Shown here piece by piece: positions 1 to 8,287 of a DNA stretch of 55,873 nucleotides (the first letter of the stretch is position 1; every line of letters starts with the position of its first letter). The stretch covers positions 1-55,873 of the forward strand of contig JBBAEA010000006.1 of assembly GCA_041656175.1 (NCBI GenBank). Reading direction: 5' to 3'. Under the pieces are notes generated by a model. The model was not told the origin of the DNA, searched no databases, and worked only from the letters and a program-made list of their open reading frames with translations. A program made the translations under genes and the position numbers. This DNA comes from JBBAEA01 sp041656175 (GTDB lineage: Bacteria > Myxococcota_A > Bradymonadia > UBA4248).

Positions 1-420
1 GACACAAAAGGCAAGAATGCCTATAACAAGTCAAGTAGGGGCTGTAAGAATAAAAAAGAATTTTTCGTGAATTTTCGTGTTTTTCGTGGTTCGAAATATA
101 AAGACACAAAAGGCACGAATGCCTATAATAAATCAAGTTGGCTCTGTAAAAATAAAAAAGAATTTTTCGTGTGTTTTCGTGTTTTTCGTGGTTCAAAATT
201 TAAAGTACGAAAGGCAAGAAAGATTATAACAAGTCAAGTTGGTTCTGTAAAAATAAAAAATATTTTTTCGTGTGTTTTCGTGTTTTTCGTGGTTCAAAAT
301 TTAAAGACACAAAAGGCACGAAAGATTATTACAAGTCAAGTCAGATCTGTAAGATTAAAGAAAGAATTTTTCGTGTGTTTTCGTGTTTTTCGTGGTTCAA
401 AATTTAAAGACACAAAAGGC
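1..420. repeat. Tandem array of about four 102-bp units
   Basis: Units begin near positions 1, 103, 204, 305 and 409 (the last is partial) and share the blocks GACACAAAAGGCA, AACAAGTCAAG and TTTTCGTGTTTTTCGTGG. The array runs off the left edge, so its true length is unknown. A 118-codon open frame crosses it on the plus strand but only translates the repeat, and no ribosome binding site or family supports a protein. A short relative of the TTCGTGTTTTTCGTG block recurs near 53815. The array fills the whole gap left of the first kinase gene. Confidence 0.85.
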
Positions 421-1641
421 TAGCTCGCCCTAAAAACAATCAATATAAGATACAATATAGCTAGAAGGGTAAAATAGAAAAAAGCATAATATGGATTGCT
501 CAAGATTTTTTTACTCTTATTCATCTGGCTCTCTTCATGTTCTCGCGTCAAATCAGAGTATTTTATCGCTCTAATCGCTTCTTCAATTTCTAGCTCCACG
601 TCGCTCAATGCCCTTAACGCATCTTGAGCAGTATTTATGCGTTTTTCAAGCTCTGGCTCTAGCATCGCGTTGATAGTGCGATAATAGAGATTGTGAGAAC
701 CGTTATCTCGCGCTAGCCTTTCCCAGTCGTATAAAGAATACTGATCTTTGCCTTTTAGATTAGCGACTACGTCGTTTTCGTTGTCTGCTTCACTTTCAAT
801 ATCTGCATCTTCTAAGGCGAGTGTGTCGGCTAAGTTGCGCCTAGAAAGCAAAAAACGGCCACGCGTCAGCGAGGTGTTTTTGCTTAAGTAGTCTACAAAC
901 AACGGTGTAAATCTATCCTTATCTACCTGTAGTTCCAAGGGGTGGCGTCCAGTTAAAAAGATGCACCAAACACATGGCTGCAGCATATATGTCCGAGGCT
1001 GGGTAAGCCTTCCCCATTACCTGTTCGGGTGGCATATATCCGTAAGTACCAGCAGTCGTTGAGGACGTTTTGTTCGCTCTACTCGCCGCTACCAAACCAA
1101 AGTCTATAAGCCACAATCTGCCGTCCGGGCTTAGTATGAGGTTGGAGGGTTTAATATCCCGATGAATCACTGGCGGTGCGTAGGCATGAAGATCGGCTAA
1201 AATGCGAAACAATGCCTTTGCCATCTCCAGCATATGCTGCATGGAAAAGCGTAACTTCTTTTTGATATAGTATTCTAGCGTTTCGCCATCGATATGCTCT
1301 TGCACTATATATGCACGGGGCGGCATTAATTCTAAATCGAGCTTGCTATCAAAATACCGCGGCACTCCCTGTACTTCAATGGTTCTAAGCGTCTCTGCCT
1401 CGCGTTCAAAAAGCTCGAACTCCTTCCACGTTGCAGATTCATCAAATTGGTACACCTTAATATTAACGATTCTGCCCACTTCGATGTCGAAGGCTCTATA
1501 GCTAGTACCTTGTGCGCCGCTGCCGAGTTCTTCCAAAAGCGCATAACGCTCATCGAGTACACGCCGTTCCTGCTGAGCCCATTGAACTAAGTCACGCTCT
1601 TGCTCTAGAGCTGATTCTTCTTTAAAATGCGATTGCTGCAT
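420..1641 (-). pseudogene. Membrane-anchored Ser/Thr protein kinase, frameshifted
   Basis: A Hanks-type kinase domain is readable in two frames. The first segment carries the glycine loop (LGSGAQGTSYRAF), the NIKVYQ lysine, the catalytic loop HRDIKPSN, DFG and the MPPEQ activation-segment motif. It then reads SDIYAAAMCLVHL and derails. The second frame continues TGRHPLEL and ends in a hydrophobic C-terminal segment (YFTLLAILYLILIVF) that would anchor the protein in the inner membrane. Removing one A from the A5 run at 955-959 (T5 in the gene) restores HLLTGRHPLEL, so the gene is one base too long there. The start is placed at the ATG of MQQSHFKEES; a longer frame begins at 1698. This is either a recent frameshift, a phase-variable tract or an assembly error. 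It is a paralogue of the gene at 1937-2992. Confidence 0.85.
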
Positions 1642-1727
1642 AACAAATTTTACTCTTCGTTTTATAATTACCAAGTTATCGAAGCAATGGATGCTCAATT
1701 CATGCGATATTTATACTCATTTTTTTG

Positions 1728-1873
1728 TGGGGGAAGTTTCCCCCTACGCGCAAGCTTCCCGCAAAATTCGGCAAGAGCCGCTGTATTTAATGCGCCGTTC
1801 ACGCTAATCGCGTGACCAGCGCATTAAATGCGTCTCTAGCCGCATTTTGCAGGTGATCTTGCGCTACCCCCTC
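1728..1873 (+). repeat. Family A hairpin element, copy 1
   Basis: It begins with a G5-AAGTTT-C5 hairpin and the flank TACGCGCAAGCTTCC, and ends with GGTGATCTTGCGCTACCCCC, so GCGCAAG and CTTGCGC can pair as an outer stem. The inner arms GCAAAATTCGGC (from 1761) and GCCGCATTTTGC (1839-1850), then GTATTTAATGCGC (1783-1795) and GCGCATTAAATGC (from 1819), are nearly complementary. The tip is TCACGC-TAATC-GCGTGA. The element separates the two broken kinase genes. No gene is visible in 1699-1936. Confidence 0.85.
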
Positions 1874-1936
1874 TCACCGCGAGCCTAGCCTCCGTAACGC
1901 CTCCACCGTGATCATTCAAAGACTTCCTAGAAATAT

Positions 1937-2992
1937 TTAACGATAAAATAACAGCAAATATAAAAAAGAAAATAAAATAAAACCTAGCGCAAATATAATG
2001 AGAGCAAGAAAAATTATCTTTTCTTCGTGACCAGAAAACTTTTTGGCTACTGTATCATCTGACAAGTCGTAAAAGCTAAGAGCTTTTAAGCTATGCCCCT
2101 CGGTATCGTTTTCTTGATAAGCCCGCTCCCGCTTTCTTTTCGCAAGGCTTCGAGGCACTTGCGATGGATTACTACGGATTTCACTCATAAGATAGCGAAT
2201 TTCGGCTAAATCACTAAGACGTAAAGATAACTTGGGATCCGTTGTAGCTTGGAGTAATAGAATCAAGCTCTCAGGTATAGATTTGGGCAGATGTTCTTCA
2301 AAAAGTATACGAAAAACATGACTTTCCATCTCGTAGGGAGGAACGCCAGTGATGAGGTGAATGAGGCAAAATGCTGCGGCGTAAACATCACAACTACTAG
2401 AAACTTGGCCCAAATACTACTCTGGTGGCATATATCCAAAGGTACCCGAAACGGAGGACCCGTCATCATTAATATTGGATGCAGCCACACCAAAATCGAT
2501 GAGGTAAAGCTTGCCAGCATCGTCAAGAAGAATATTTGAAGGCTTCAAATCTCGGTGAATTACAGAAGGTTTGCTTTGATGAAGATCGGATAGAATATCG
2601 CACAGCTGCAGAGCAATGTCGTAGAGTTCATCGCATGAAAATCGTCTACCCGACTGCATATGCGAAGCCAAGGACTAGGCATCGACATAGCTTTCAACAA
2701 GATATGCTTTTGGCGGCTGTTCATCTAGGCGCACAAAGGAGTCCAAAAACGCAGGCACATTGGGATGCTCAATCCCCTGTAAAGCCCTTGCCTCTCTCTC
2801 GAAATACTTAAAAGCCTCCCACTCACTGTGTGTCGGCAGGCTATACACCTTCATCGCCGCAAGACTAGTATCAGAACATTCTACCAAGTACGTTATAGCC
2901 TGAGCACCTCGCCCCAACTCCTTTATTATTCGATACTTATCTAAGCTAGCCATTTCATTTTGTAGCTGCTCTTTACTACTAAGATCATGCAT
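1937..2992 (-). pseudogene. Membrane-anchored Ser/Thr protein kinase with two in-frame TAG codons
   Basis: One reading frame covers a complete kinase: glycine loop LGRGAQAITYL, MKVYSL lysine, HRDLKPSN, DFG, GYMPPE, then a C-terminal hydrophobic segment (LALIIFALGFILFSFLYLLL). The frame is interrupted by TAG at 2675-2677 (after VESYVDA) and TAG at 2417-2419 (after GYMPPE). In the neighbouring paralogue the second stop aligns with the Gln of PPEQ, a CAG-to-TAG change, and the first aligns with Glu of DGETL. No frameshift is needed. Because intact genes around it use TAG as their stop, decay is the simplest reading; amber suppression cannot be excluded. The ATG at 2992 is taken as start. Confidence 0.85.
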
Positions 2993-3099
2993 AATTCAGA
3001 TTAACTATATAAAATTGGCGATATTTCTAAGCCATGCAGAGTGAGCGACTTTCTTGTGTTCATAAAAATCTCGTTTTTGTGCTTCTTCTCGGATAATAC

Positions 3100-4563
3100 T
3101 TACTCGCAAACATATTTAAACCAGCCAAATCTACACTCGTCACCATCTACGCACATTGTGCAGTTTTCACAATTCAATGCCGTCCAATGTAATTTTATAC
3201 AGCGATTTTCACCACAATCCGTAAAACCACTTTCACATCGGTAAACACAAGTTAGTTCTTGTTCTTCATTTGTCTTGCAATCGGAGGCTTCGCGATTTGG
3301 TAATTTAGGACAAGGTCTCGCCTCGGCACAACAATTTATGCTGTCCCCCGCTTTTTGCTCACAGCCGTTACTAAAGTTGCCATCTACGTCGCAATAGCCA
3401 TCAACGCATTCCACAACTTTACACTCTCCACCAATACAGGCAACACTCTCGACGGTGTCGTTTTTTGTTTCAAGGCAGTTCACTTCCTCTGCGCTATCGA
3501 CAGGGGCACATTTTACTTCGCTGTTTTTGATGCAAACACTAGCATCCCCATTGGGGTGGTAGCCGTACATGCAGTTTAATCGACACTTCCCATCGACACA
3601 CTTTCCTTCGCTGCTACCCGCAGAATTTTTGCAGTCTATACAACGCCTACCACATCGAATATCACTATTGACACATGTTTGGCACAGCTCAGGACTGGCG
3701 ACGCAATCGCAGGGTTCTTCACCCCTGCAGACCAGCATGGGGCAGCTGTTGTCAGTACAAGTCGAATTTTGACACGTTCCTGCTTGACAAAACTCATCCT
3801 CCTTGCAAAGCTTTTGTTCATGAATTTCAGTTTCTTTCGCGCAACACAATGAATTACTTTCAAAGTCCTTCTTTTTTACGCACAATATCCCCTTATCAGG
3901 GTTACCGCACTTCTCATAATCATTTTGCTCGTCACATCCGTACAAACATATCCCAGCTTCGCATTTTTGGAAAACCATGCTGTCTGGCATGCCTTTCGTG
4001 CAATCAGCGCCGCATGCCCCGCAGTTCATTGCATCCGAACTCAAATCTACACAAGTCGACGTAGATGGACATAAATACTCGGGTGGATGACATGTTGTTT
4101 TACACACCCCGTTCTCACATCTTTCGCTGTTCCCACACTCCGCCCCGATGTAGTTTTCACTATCGGGATCATTTACATAACAAAGACCTTTTGCCCCACA
4201 ATTATATGAATCCGTTTTGGGATCGATGCAGTATTCGCCACAACGTACTAAGCCTTCGCCAGGATCTGGATTATCGCCAGGATCTGGATTATCGCTTGAA
4301 TCTGGATTTCCACTGCATTTTGGGTAACAAGTGAACTCGTCGGCGGAAACAATAGCGCAGTCTAGCCCATCAGAACAGCGCTTGATGTAGGGATGATAAC
4401 TATTGCAGCGCTTATCTTCGCAATATTTTTCAAGAAATTTACCCTCAAAGTCGACTGGAGGACATCGCTGCCCGGTGAATTTCTCAAGCCCGACTTCCCA
4501 ATCGCAAGATGAAGTAAAAAGCGCAAAAACAAGTAAAAAGAAAATTTTATGGTAGAGCTTCAT
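3100..4563 (-). CDS. Cysteine-rich surface lipoprotein
   Basis: The 487-residue product starts with a lipoprotein signal (MKLYHKIFFLLVFALF, lipobox TSSC), so it should be lipidated and exported. After a short Asp/Pro spacer (repeated NPDPGD, encoded by an imperfect 18-bp direct repeat near 4259-4315) the rest is a chain of cysteine-rich modules such as DAMNCGACGADC and CEAGICLYGC. These resemble the MXAN_6577-like cysteine-rich modules common in Myxococcota secreted proteins, and each probably folds around several disulfides. No catalytic motif is visible. It is a paralogue in style of the lipoprotein at 44083-45861. Function is unknown; adhesion or cell-surface binding is only a guess. Confidence 0.85.
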   Translation of the reverse strand: MKLYHKIFFLLVFALFTSSCDWEVGLEKFTGQRCPPVDFEGKFLEKYCEDKRCNSYHPYIKRCSDGLDCAIVSADEFTCYPKCSGNPDSSDNPDPGDNPDPGEGLVRCGEYCIDPKTDSYNCGAKGLCYVNDPDSENYIGAECGNSERCENGVCKTTCHPPEYLCPSTSTCVDLSSDAMNCGACGADCTKGMPDSMVFQKCEAGICLYGCDEQNDYEKCGNPDKGILCVKKKDFESNSLCCAKETEIHEQKLCKEDEFCQAGTCQNSTCTDNSCPMLVCRGEEPCDCVASPELCQTCVNSDIRCGRRCIDCKNSAGSSEGKCVDGKCRLNCMYGYHPNGDASVCIKNSEVKCAPVDSAEEVNCLETKNDTVESVACIGGECKVVECVDGYCDVDGNFSNGCEQKAGDSINCCAEARPCPKLPNREASDCKTNEEQELTCVYRCESGFTDCGENRCIKLHWTALNCENCTMCVDGDECRFGWFKYVCE

Positions 4564-4631
4564 AATTGCCTGCTAACGTATACGAAAGCGTTTCGCTTTT
4601 CTCTGGAAACGCAGTGCTTATATGCTATAAG

Positions 4632-4675
4632 TTTTTTATCTGCTTTCAAGTAATTTTTTATCTGCTTTCAAGTAA
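4632..4675. repeat. Two perfect 22-bp tandem repeats in a divergent promoter region
   Basis: The unit TTTTTTATCTGCTTTCAAGT followed by AA occurs twice back to back (4632-4653 and 4654-4675). It lies 70-110 bp upstream of the lipoprotein gene on the minus strand and upstream of phoH on the plus strand. Two identical 22-bp units, about two helical turns each, suit a regulator binding site, but no cognate regulator is known. Confidence 0.6.
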
Positions 4676-4854
4676 AATGAGATAAGTGCACGATATGTTG
4701 GTCTAGTTTATAGCTTGATCTAGCTTGTTTTCACGCGACAATCTCTTGAAATTTACTCTTTAATGGCGATAGACTCTTGCGGGCGAGGGGGGTTAACCTA
4801 CTGGAAGATTTGGATAGGTCTTTAGAGCGGAAAGTTTTTGGCGCATTGAGCTTT

Positions 4855-4999
4855 AGGGGGGTAGCGCAAGATCACCGAGCAAAAGACGCAACGCGCGCTT
4901 TGTGAGCGTTGGATGAGCGTTTAGCGAATACAACGCTCACAAACTTGCGCAAGTTGCGTCTTTTGCGAGGAAGCTTGCGCGAGGGGGGTGTTCCCCCCA
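4855..4999 (-). repeat. Family A hairpin element, copy 2
   Basis: Read on the minus strand it has a G6/C6 hairpin, the flank CGCGCAAGCTTCCTC, the palindrome, and GGTGATCTTGCGCTACCCCC. On the plus strand the arms GCAAAAGACGCAAC (4879-4892) and GTTGCGTCTTTTGC (4953-4966) match perfectly, as do TTTGTGAGCGTTG (4899-4911) and CAACGCTCACAAA (4931-4943). The tip (4912-4930) contains AGCGAATA, the complement of the TATTCGC motif seen in other copies. It lies just before phoH and encodes a spurious N-terminal extension of that frame. The rest of the 4564-5055 gap holds the 22-bp tandem repeat. Confidence 0.88.
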
Positions 5000-5055
5000 C
5001 CCAAAGGAACAGACTTCGACTTATTCAGTGCTTCCCCTTTTTTACGGATTTGAGC

Positions 5056-6471
5056 ATGAATGCTTCTGCTGTTGTAAAAAACTTTGTCCTTGATACGAAC
5101 GTCGTCTTGCATGACCCTTTGAGTATAACAAAATTTCAGGGACACCACGTCGTTATTCCGATCTATGTCATTGAGGAGATTGATAATTTTAAGCGCCAAC
5201 TCAATGAATTGGGGCGCAATGCGCGGCAAATAAGTCGCATGCTTGATGAGTATAGGGAGCTTGGGAAGCTTGATGTAGGTGTGCAAATGCCAGGAGGTGG
5301 GACGCTGCGCGTGCTCAATACGGAGCGTCACTATTTGCCAAAAGACGGGCTTAGTACGGCGTCGCATGCGGCGGACACGCTGATTATGGGTGTGGCGCTT
5401 CGCTTACAGACAGAGGAGCCGCAGTTCCCTTGTGTGTTTATTACTAAGGATACGAACTTGCGCATACGCGCTGATGCAATGGGCTTGAATTCCGAGAATT
5501 ATGAAGAGCGCAGTATTTCGATTGATGAGCTTTACCCAGGCGCGATTGAGCTACGTGTGCCAGGGAGCCTGATCGATAGCTTGTATCAAGATAAAGAAGT
5601 GACGTTTGATTTTGAGCCCTACGATGAGGAGCGCGGGATTTATACTTGTGCTGAGCTTACGAAGGGCTTGAGAGAGGATCAAGCGCTGCTCTACCCCAAT
5701 GAGTACCTGCGTTTGATCGACGAGAATGATGAACAGCACACGGGAATGGCGCGCCTGCAACCGCAGTTGGGTCGCATAGTCACGCTCACTACAACGCGTG
5801 GAAGCTTTCAGGGGTGCTGGGGTATTAAGCCGCGAAACCGCGAGCAGCATTTTGCTTTTGATTGCCTATTAAACGATAACATCAAACTCGTTACACTGCT
5901 GGGAAAGGCGGGAACGGGTAAGACGTTGATCGCGCTTGCGGCGGGTTTGCAAAAATCTAGTGAAGAGATGGTGTACTCAAAGCTACTCGTCGCTAGACCC
6001 ATCTTCCCGCTTGGCAAGGACGTCGGGTATTTGCCCGGCAACCTCGAGGAGAAGCTCAACCCGTGGATGCAGCCGATCTTTGACAACGTCGAGTTTTTGA
6101 TGGGACTCAATGAGGAGGACAAACGACGAGGACAGCGCTCTTATAAAGAGCTGGTAGATATGGGGATGCTGCAACTTGAGGCGCTGACCTATATTCGTGG
6201 GCGCTCGATTCCAAAACAGTACATCATTGTTGATGAGGCACAAAACCTCACTCCACACGAAGTCAAGACGATTATTACGCGTGTTGGGCAAGGGACTAAA
6301 GTTGTACTAACAGGAGATCCCTACCAAATTGATAACCCATACGTCGACGCCGATTCTAACGGTTTGAGTTACGTTATCGACAGATTTAAAGGCCAAGACA
6401 TCGCGGCCACCGTCACTCTAACCAAGGGCGAGCGCTCCAAACTCGCCGAGATCGCGTCTAATATTCTTTAG
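5056..6471 (+). CDS. PIN domain-PhoH family ATPase (YlaK-like)
   Basis: The 471-residue product joins an N-terminal PIN nuclease-like domain (FVLDTNVVLHDP, then VIEEID and ITKDTNLRIRA supplying acidic residues) to a PhoH ATPase domain with Walker A GKAGTGKT, Walker B YIIVDEAQN and the sensor-like LTGDPYQIDN. Proteins of this architecture are predicted RNA-processing ATPase/nucleases; the exact substrate is not established. The start is ATG 5056 (MNASAVVKNF), because the longer frame from 4909 reads through hairpin element A2 and has no homology there. A hairpin terminator follows, separating it from the EF-P-like gene. Confidence 0.9.
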   Translation: MNASAVVKNFVLDTNVVLHDPLSITKFQGHHVVIPIYVIEEIDNFKRQLNELGRNARQISRMLDEYRELGKLDVGVQMPGGGTLRVLNTERHYLPKDGLSTASHAADTLIMGVALRLQTEEPQFPCVFITKDTNLRIRADAMGLNSENYEERSISIDELYPGAIELRVPGSLIDSLYQDKEVTFDFEPYDEERGIYTCAELTKGLREDQALLYPNEYLRLIDENDEQHTGMARLQPQLGRIVTLTTTRGSFQGCWGIKPRNREQHFAFDCLLNDNIKLVTLLGKAGTGKTLIALAAGLQKSSEEMVYSKLLVARPIFPLGKDVGYLPGNLEEKLNPWMQPIFDNVEFLMGLNEEDKRRGQRSYKELVDMGMLQLEALTYIRGRSIPKQYIIVDEAQNLTPHEVKTIITRVGQGTKVVLTGDPYQIDNPYVDADSNGLSYVIDRFKGQDIAATVTLTKGERSKLAEIASNIL

Positions 6472-6480
6472 ACCCCTTGT

Positions 6481-6518
6481 AAGCTACTAGTACGATATAT
6501 CGTGCCAGTAGCTTTTTT
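6481..6518 (+). terminator. Rho-independent terminator after phoH
   Basis: AAGCTACT (6481-6488) pairs with AGTAGCTT (6507-6514), with an inner palindrome ACGATATATCGT, and a T run follows immediately. It lies 10 bp past the phoH stop and 30 bp before the next start codon. Confidence 0.75.
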
Positions 6519-6545
6519 AATCTGTGTTTGAACGAAAGGTTTACG

Positions 6546-7112
6546 ATGCCAGCAAGTATTGATGTAAAAAAAGGAATGCGCGTGCTCTTTGATGCAGAGC
6601 CCTACACCGTGATTGAGACAAGCATGCAAACGCCCTCGGCGCGCGGAGGCGCTACACTTGTAAGAATAAAGGCTAAAAACATTCGCTCCGGACAACTCGT
6701 GCAAAAAACCTTCAAAGCCTCGGATAGAGTTGATGAAGCAAACTTCGAGATCGTCCCAAGCCAATACCTATACAACGAGAATCGCGAGAACTTCATTTTT
6801 ATGAACAGCGAAACCTACGAACAATTCACGATCCCGTTTAGCGACGTGGAAGACGAACTCGGTTACATTCGAGAGAACGATATGGTTCGTGTGTTGCTAC
6901 ACGATGGCAACCCTATTGGCATTGAGGTGCCCAACACCGTCATTTTGGAGGTCGTCGATTGCGAACCTGCCGTCAAAGGCGATACCGTTACTAGCGTCAC
7001 CAAAAGCGCTACCATGGAAACGGGCTTAGAAATCCAAGTGCCTTTGTTTATTGAGCGTGGAAACAAACTTGTCATCGATACGCGCGATGCTCGATATATA
7101 AAACGCGCCTAA
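6546..7112 (+). CDS. efpL: Elongation factor P-like protein of the EfpL (YeiP) type
   Basis: The 188-residue protein has the three-domain EF-P layout and ends in VIDTRDARYIKRA. EF-P binds stalled ribosomes between the P and E sites and relieves stalling at polyproline. The tip loop reads QTPSARGGATL with Arg at position 33, where classical EF-P carries a modifiable Lys in PGKG. The SPTARGAAT-type loop with Arg33 is the hallmark of EfpL/YeiP, so this copy probably needs no lysine-type modification. ATG 6546 is chosen because AAAGG lies 7 bases upstream; a TTG 18 bases earlier is less likely. A classical efp may exist elsewhere in the genome. Alternatively this may be the only EF-P of the organism. 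Confidence 0.88.
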   Translation: MPASIDVKKGMRVLFDAEPYTVIETSMQTPSARGGATLVRIKAKNIRSGQLVQKTFKASDRVDEANFEIVPSQYLYNENRENFIFMNSETYEQFTIPFSDVEDELGYIRENDMVRVLLHDGNPIGIEVPNTVILEVVDCEPAVKGDTVTSVTKSATMETGLEIQVPLFIERGNKLVIDTRDARYIKRA

Positions 7113-7164
7113 TCCCTTCTAAAACCCAGTCATATTATCTTGTCGCCCCCCGTATGGAGAGCTT

Positions 7165-8094
7165 ATGTTTACAGACAATAACGATGCAAAAACGCTAGAA
7201 AACAAAACACTACCTGCAACGCCTATCCAAAAGCGCAGCGATGCTTTGGCGGGAGCTGCGACCCTAGCGATGCCAAACCCCATCCGCAGTACACACTCTA
7301 ACGTTGGTGGCGGTGTTGTAGCGTCCACACCCCCAACAAATTCCGATGATCTTGCCAAAAAGAGCGTTGAAGAGGACGTTCCCGAGCCAGATTTGGAGCA
7401 AACAGAGCAAGCTCTCGCTGACACGCAAGACCTAGGCCGCACAAGCGATGAAGCTGTAAGCCCAAAGGAGGCCACGCCTGCTTCTTCAGACGAACTTCGC
7501 ATACATTCTTCGGCATTTGGCGATTTTTTCCGAAACTTACTCCTACTTTTGTTCCGCCCAACGCATTTTTGGGAGACGCAGCGTAGCAAGCCCGTATCCC
7601 TCCTACACCTACACTGGCCCCACCTCGTACTCCTCATCGCCCTTCGCGCCATCGCACAACTCATCGGCGGTCTTATCAACCCCGCGATTTCTTGGTCAAC
7701 CGCTGTCGTTCACGCTACGACCAGCTTCCTATTCCTCTTTTTCTTTGTCTGGCTCTTTGCCATGATTGTTGCGGGCATCACAGCCGTCTCCGAGGCCGAT
7801 TGCCACGTTTCGGACACCATTCGCTACACCGCCTACTCCATCACACCGCTCTTTTTTATCGGCTTTTTGGCCATTATTCCCGTTCCCCACCTCCAACCCA
7901 TCGCCGATGCCATCGCGATGCCGTACACTTTCTACGTCATGGGCACTGGCGCGAGCACTTTTTTGCGCATTCCCCTCAAAAAATCCGCAGCTCTCACAGG
8001 TCTGATGTGTGGAATTATGCTCTGTTTGTGGGGTCTGCTCCCGATTTACTTGCCCGCTCTGCTTAGCTCAATATTTGGCGGTGCTCCTATGTAA
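7165..8094 (+). CDS. Yip1-family integral membrane protein with disordered N-terminus
   Basis: The first 110 or so residues are low-complexity and acidic, rich in Ser, Thr and Glu, and probably disordered in the cytoplasm. The remaining 200 residues hold about five hydrophobic segments (for example LVLLIALRAIAQLIGGL, FLFLFFFVWLFAMIVAGI and LIPVPHLQ-flanked helices) in the pattern of bacterial Yip1-domain proteins, whose role is unknown. GGAGAG lies 4 bases before the ATG. It follows the EF-P-like gene by about 50 bp and could be cotranscribed with it. Element A3 begins just after the stop. Confidence 0.75.
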   Translation: MFTDNNDAKTLENKTLPATPIQKRSDALAGAATLAMPNPIRSTHSNVGGGVVASTPPTNSDDLAKKSVEEDVPEPDLEQTEQALADTQDLGRTSDEAVSPKEATPASSDELRIHSSAFGDFFRNLLLLLFRPTHFWETQRSKPVSLLHLHWPHLVLLIALRAIAQLIGGLINPAISWSTAVVHATTSFLFLFFFVWLFAMIVAGITAVSEADCHVSDTIRYTAYSITPLFFIGFLAIIPVPHLQPIADAIAMPYTFYVMGTGASTFLRIPLKKSAALTGLMCGIMLCLWGLLPIYLPALLSSIFGGAPM

Positions 8095-8106
8095 ATCTTT
8101 TTTTTG

Positions 8107-8258
8107 GCGGGGGGCTTTTTGCCCCCCTACGCCCAAGCCTCCTCGCAAATCGCTCAGAAGCGCAGTAAAAAAAGCGGTGTATCTCCTTAGCGTCGATCCA
8201 CCGCTTTTTTTGCGCTTCTAGAGCGATTTACTTCGGGGGTCTTGGTCTACCCCCCCCG
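8107..8258 (+). repeat. Family A hairpin element, copy 3
   Basis: A G6/C6 hairpin leads into TACGCCCAAGCCTCCTC, and the far end reads GGTCTTGGTCTACCCCC, so the outer stem is CCAAG with CTTGG rather than the GCGCAAG version. The arms AAATCGCTC, GAAGCGCA and AAAAAAAGCGGTG (8147-8179) pair with CACCGCTTTTTTT, TGCGCTTC and GAGCGATTT (8199-8229). The tip has CCTTAGCG in place of TATTCGC. It sits between two convergent genes and may also end their transcripts. Confidence 0.85.
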
Positions 8259-8287
8259 TTTATCGGCCGCCAGAGCGCGCTTGCTTT

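Noticed and set aside
67..423. 118-codon open frame across the left-edge array
   Set aside because: It only translates the 102-bp tandem repeat (FRVFRGSKFK pattern), with no ribosome binding site or homology.
2417..2677. Genome-wide recoding of TAG as Gln
   Set aside because: phoH, atpC, rpmB, ndk, the GlgA-like, P-loop and TrmA-family genes all end in TAG at the expected place, so general recoding is unlikely; only local suppression is left open.
4909..5055. 49-residue N-terminal extension of PhoH
   Set aside because: The extension is encoded by hairpin element A2 and the PIN domain begins just after ATG 5056.
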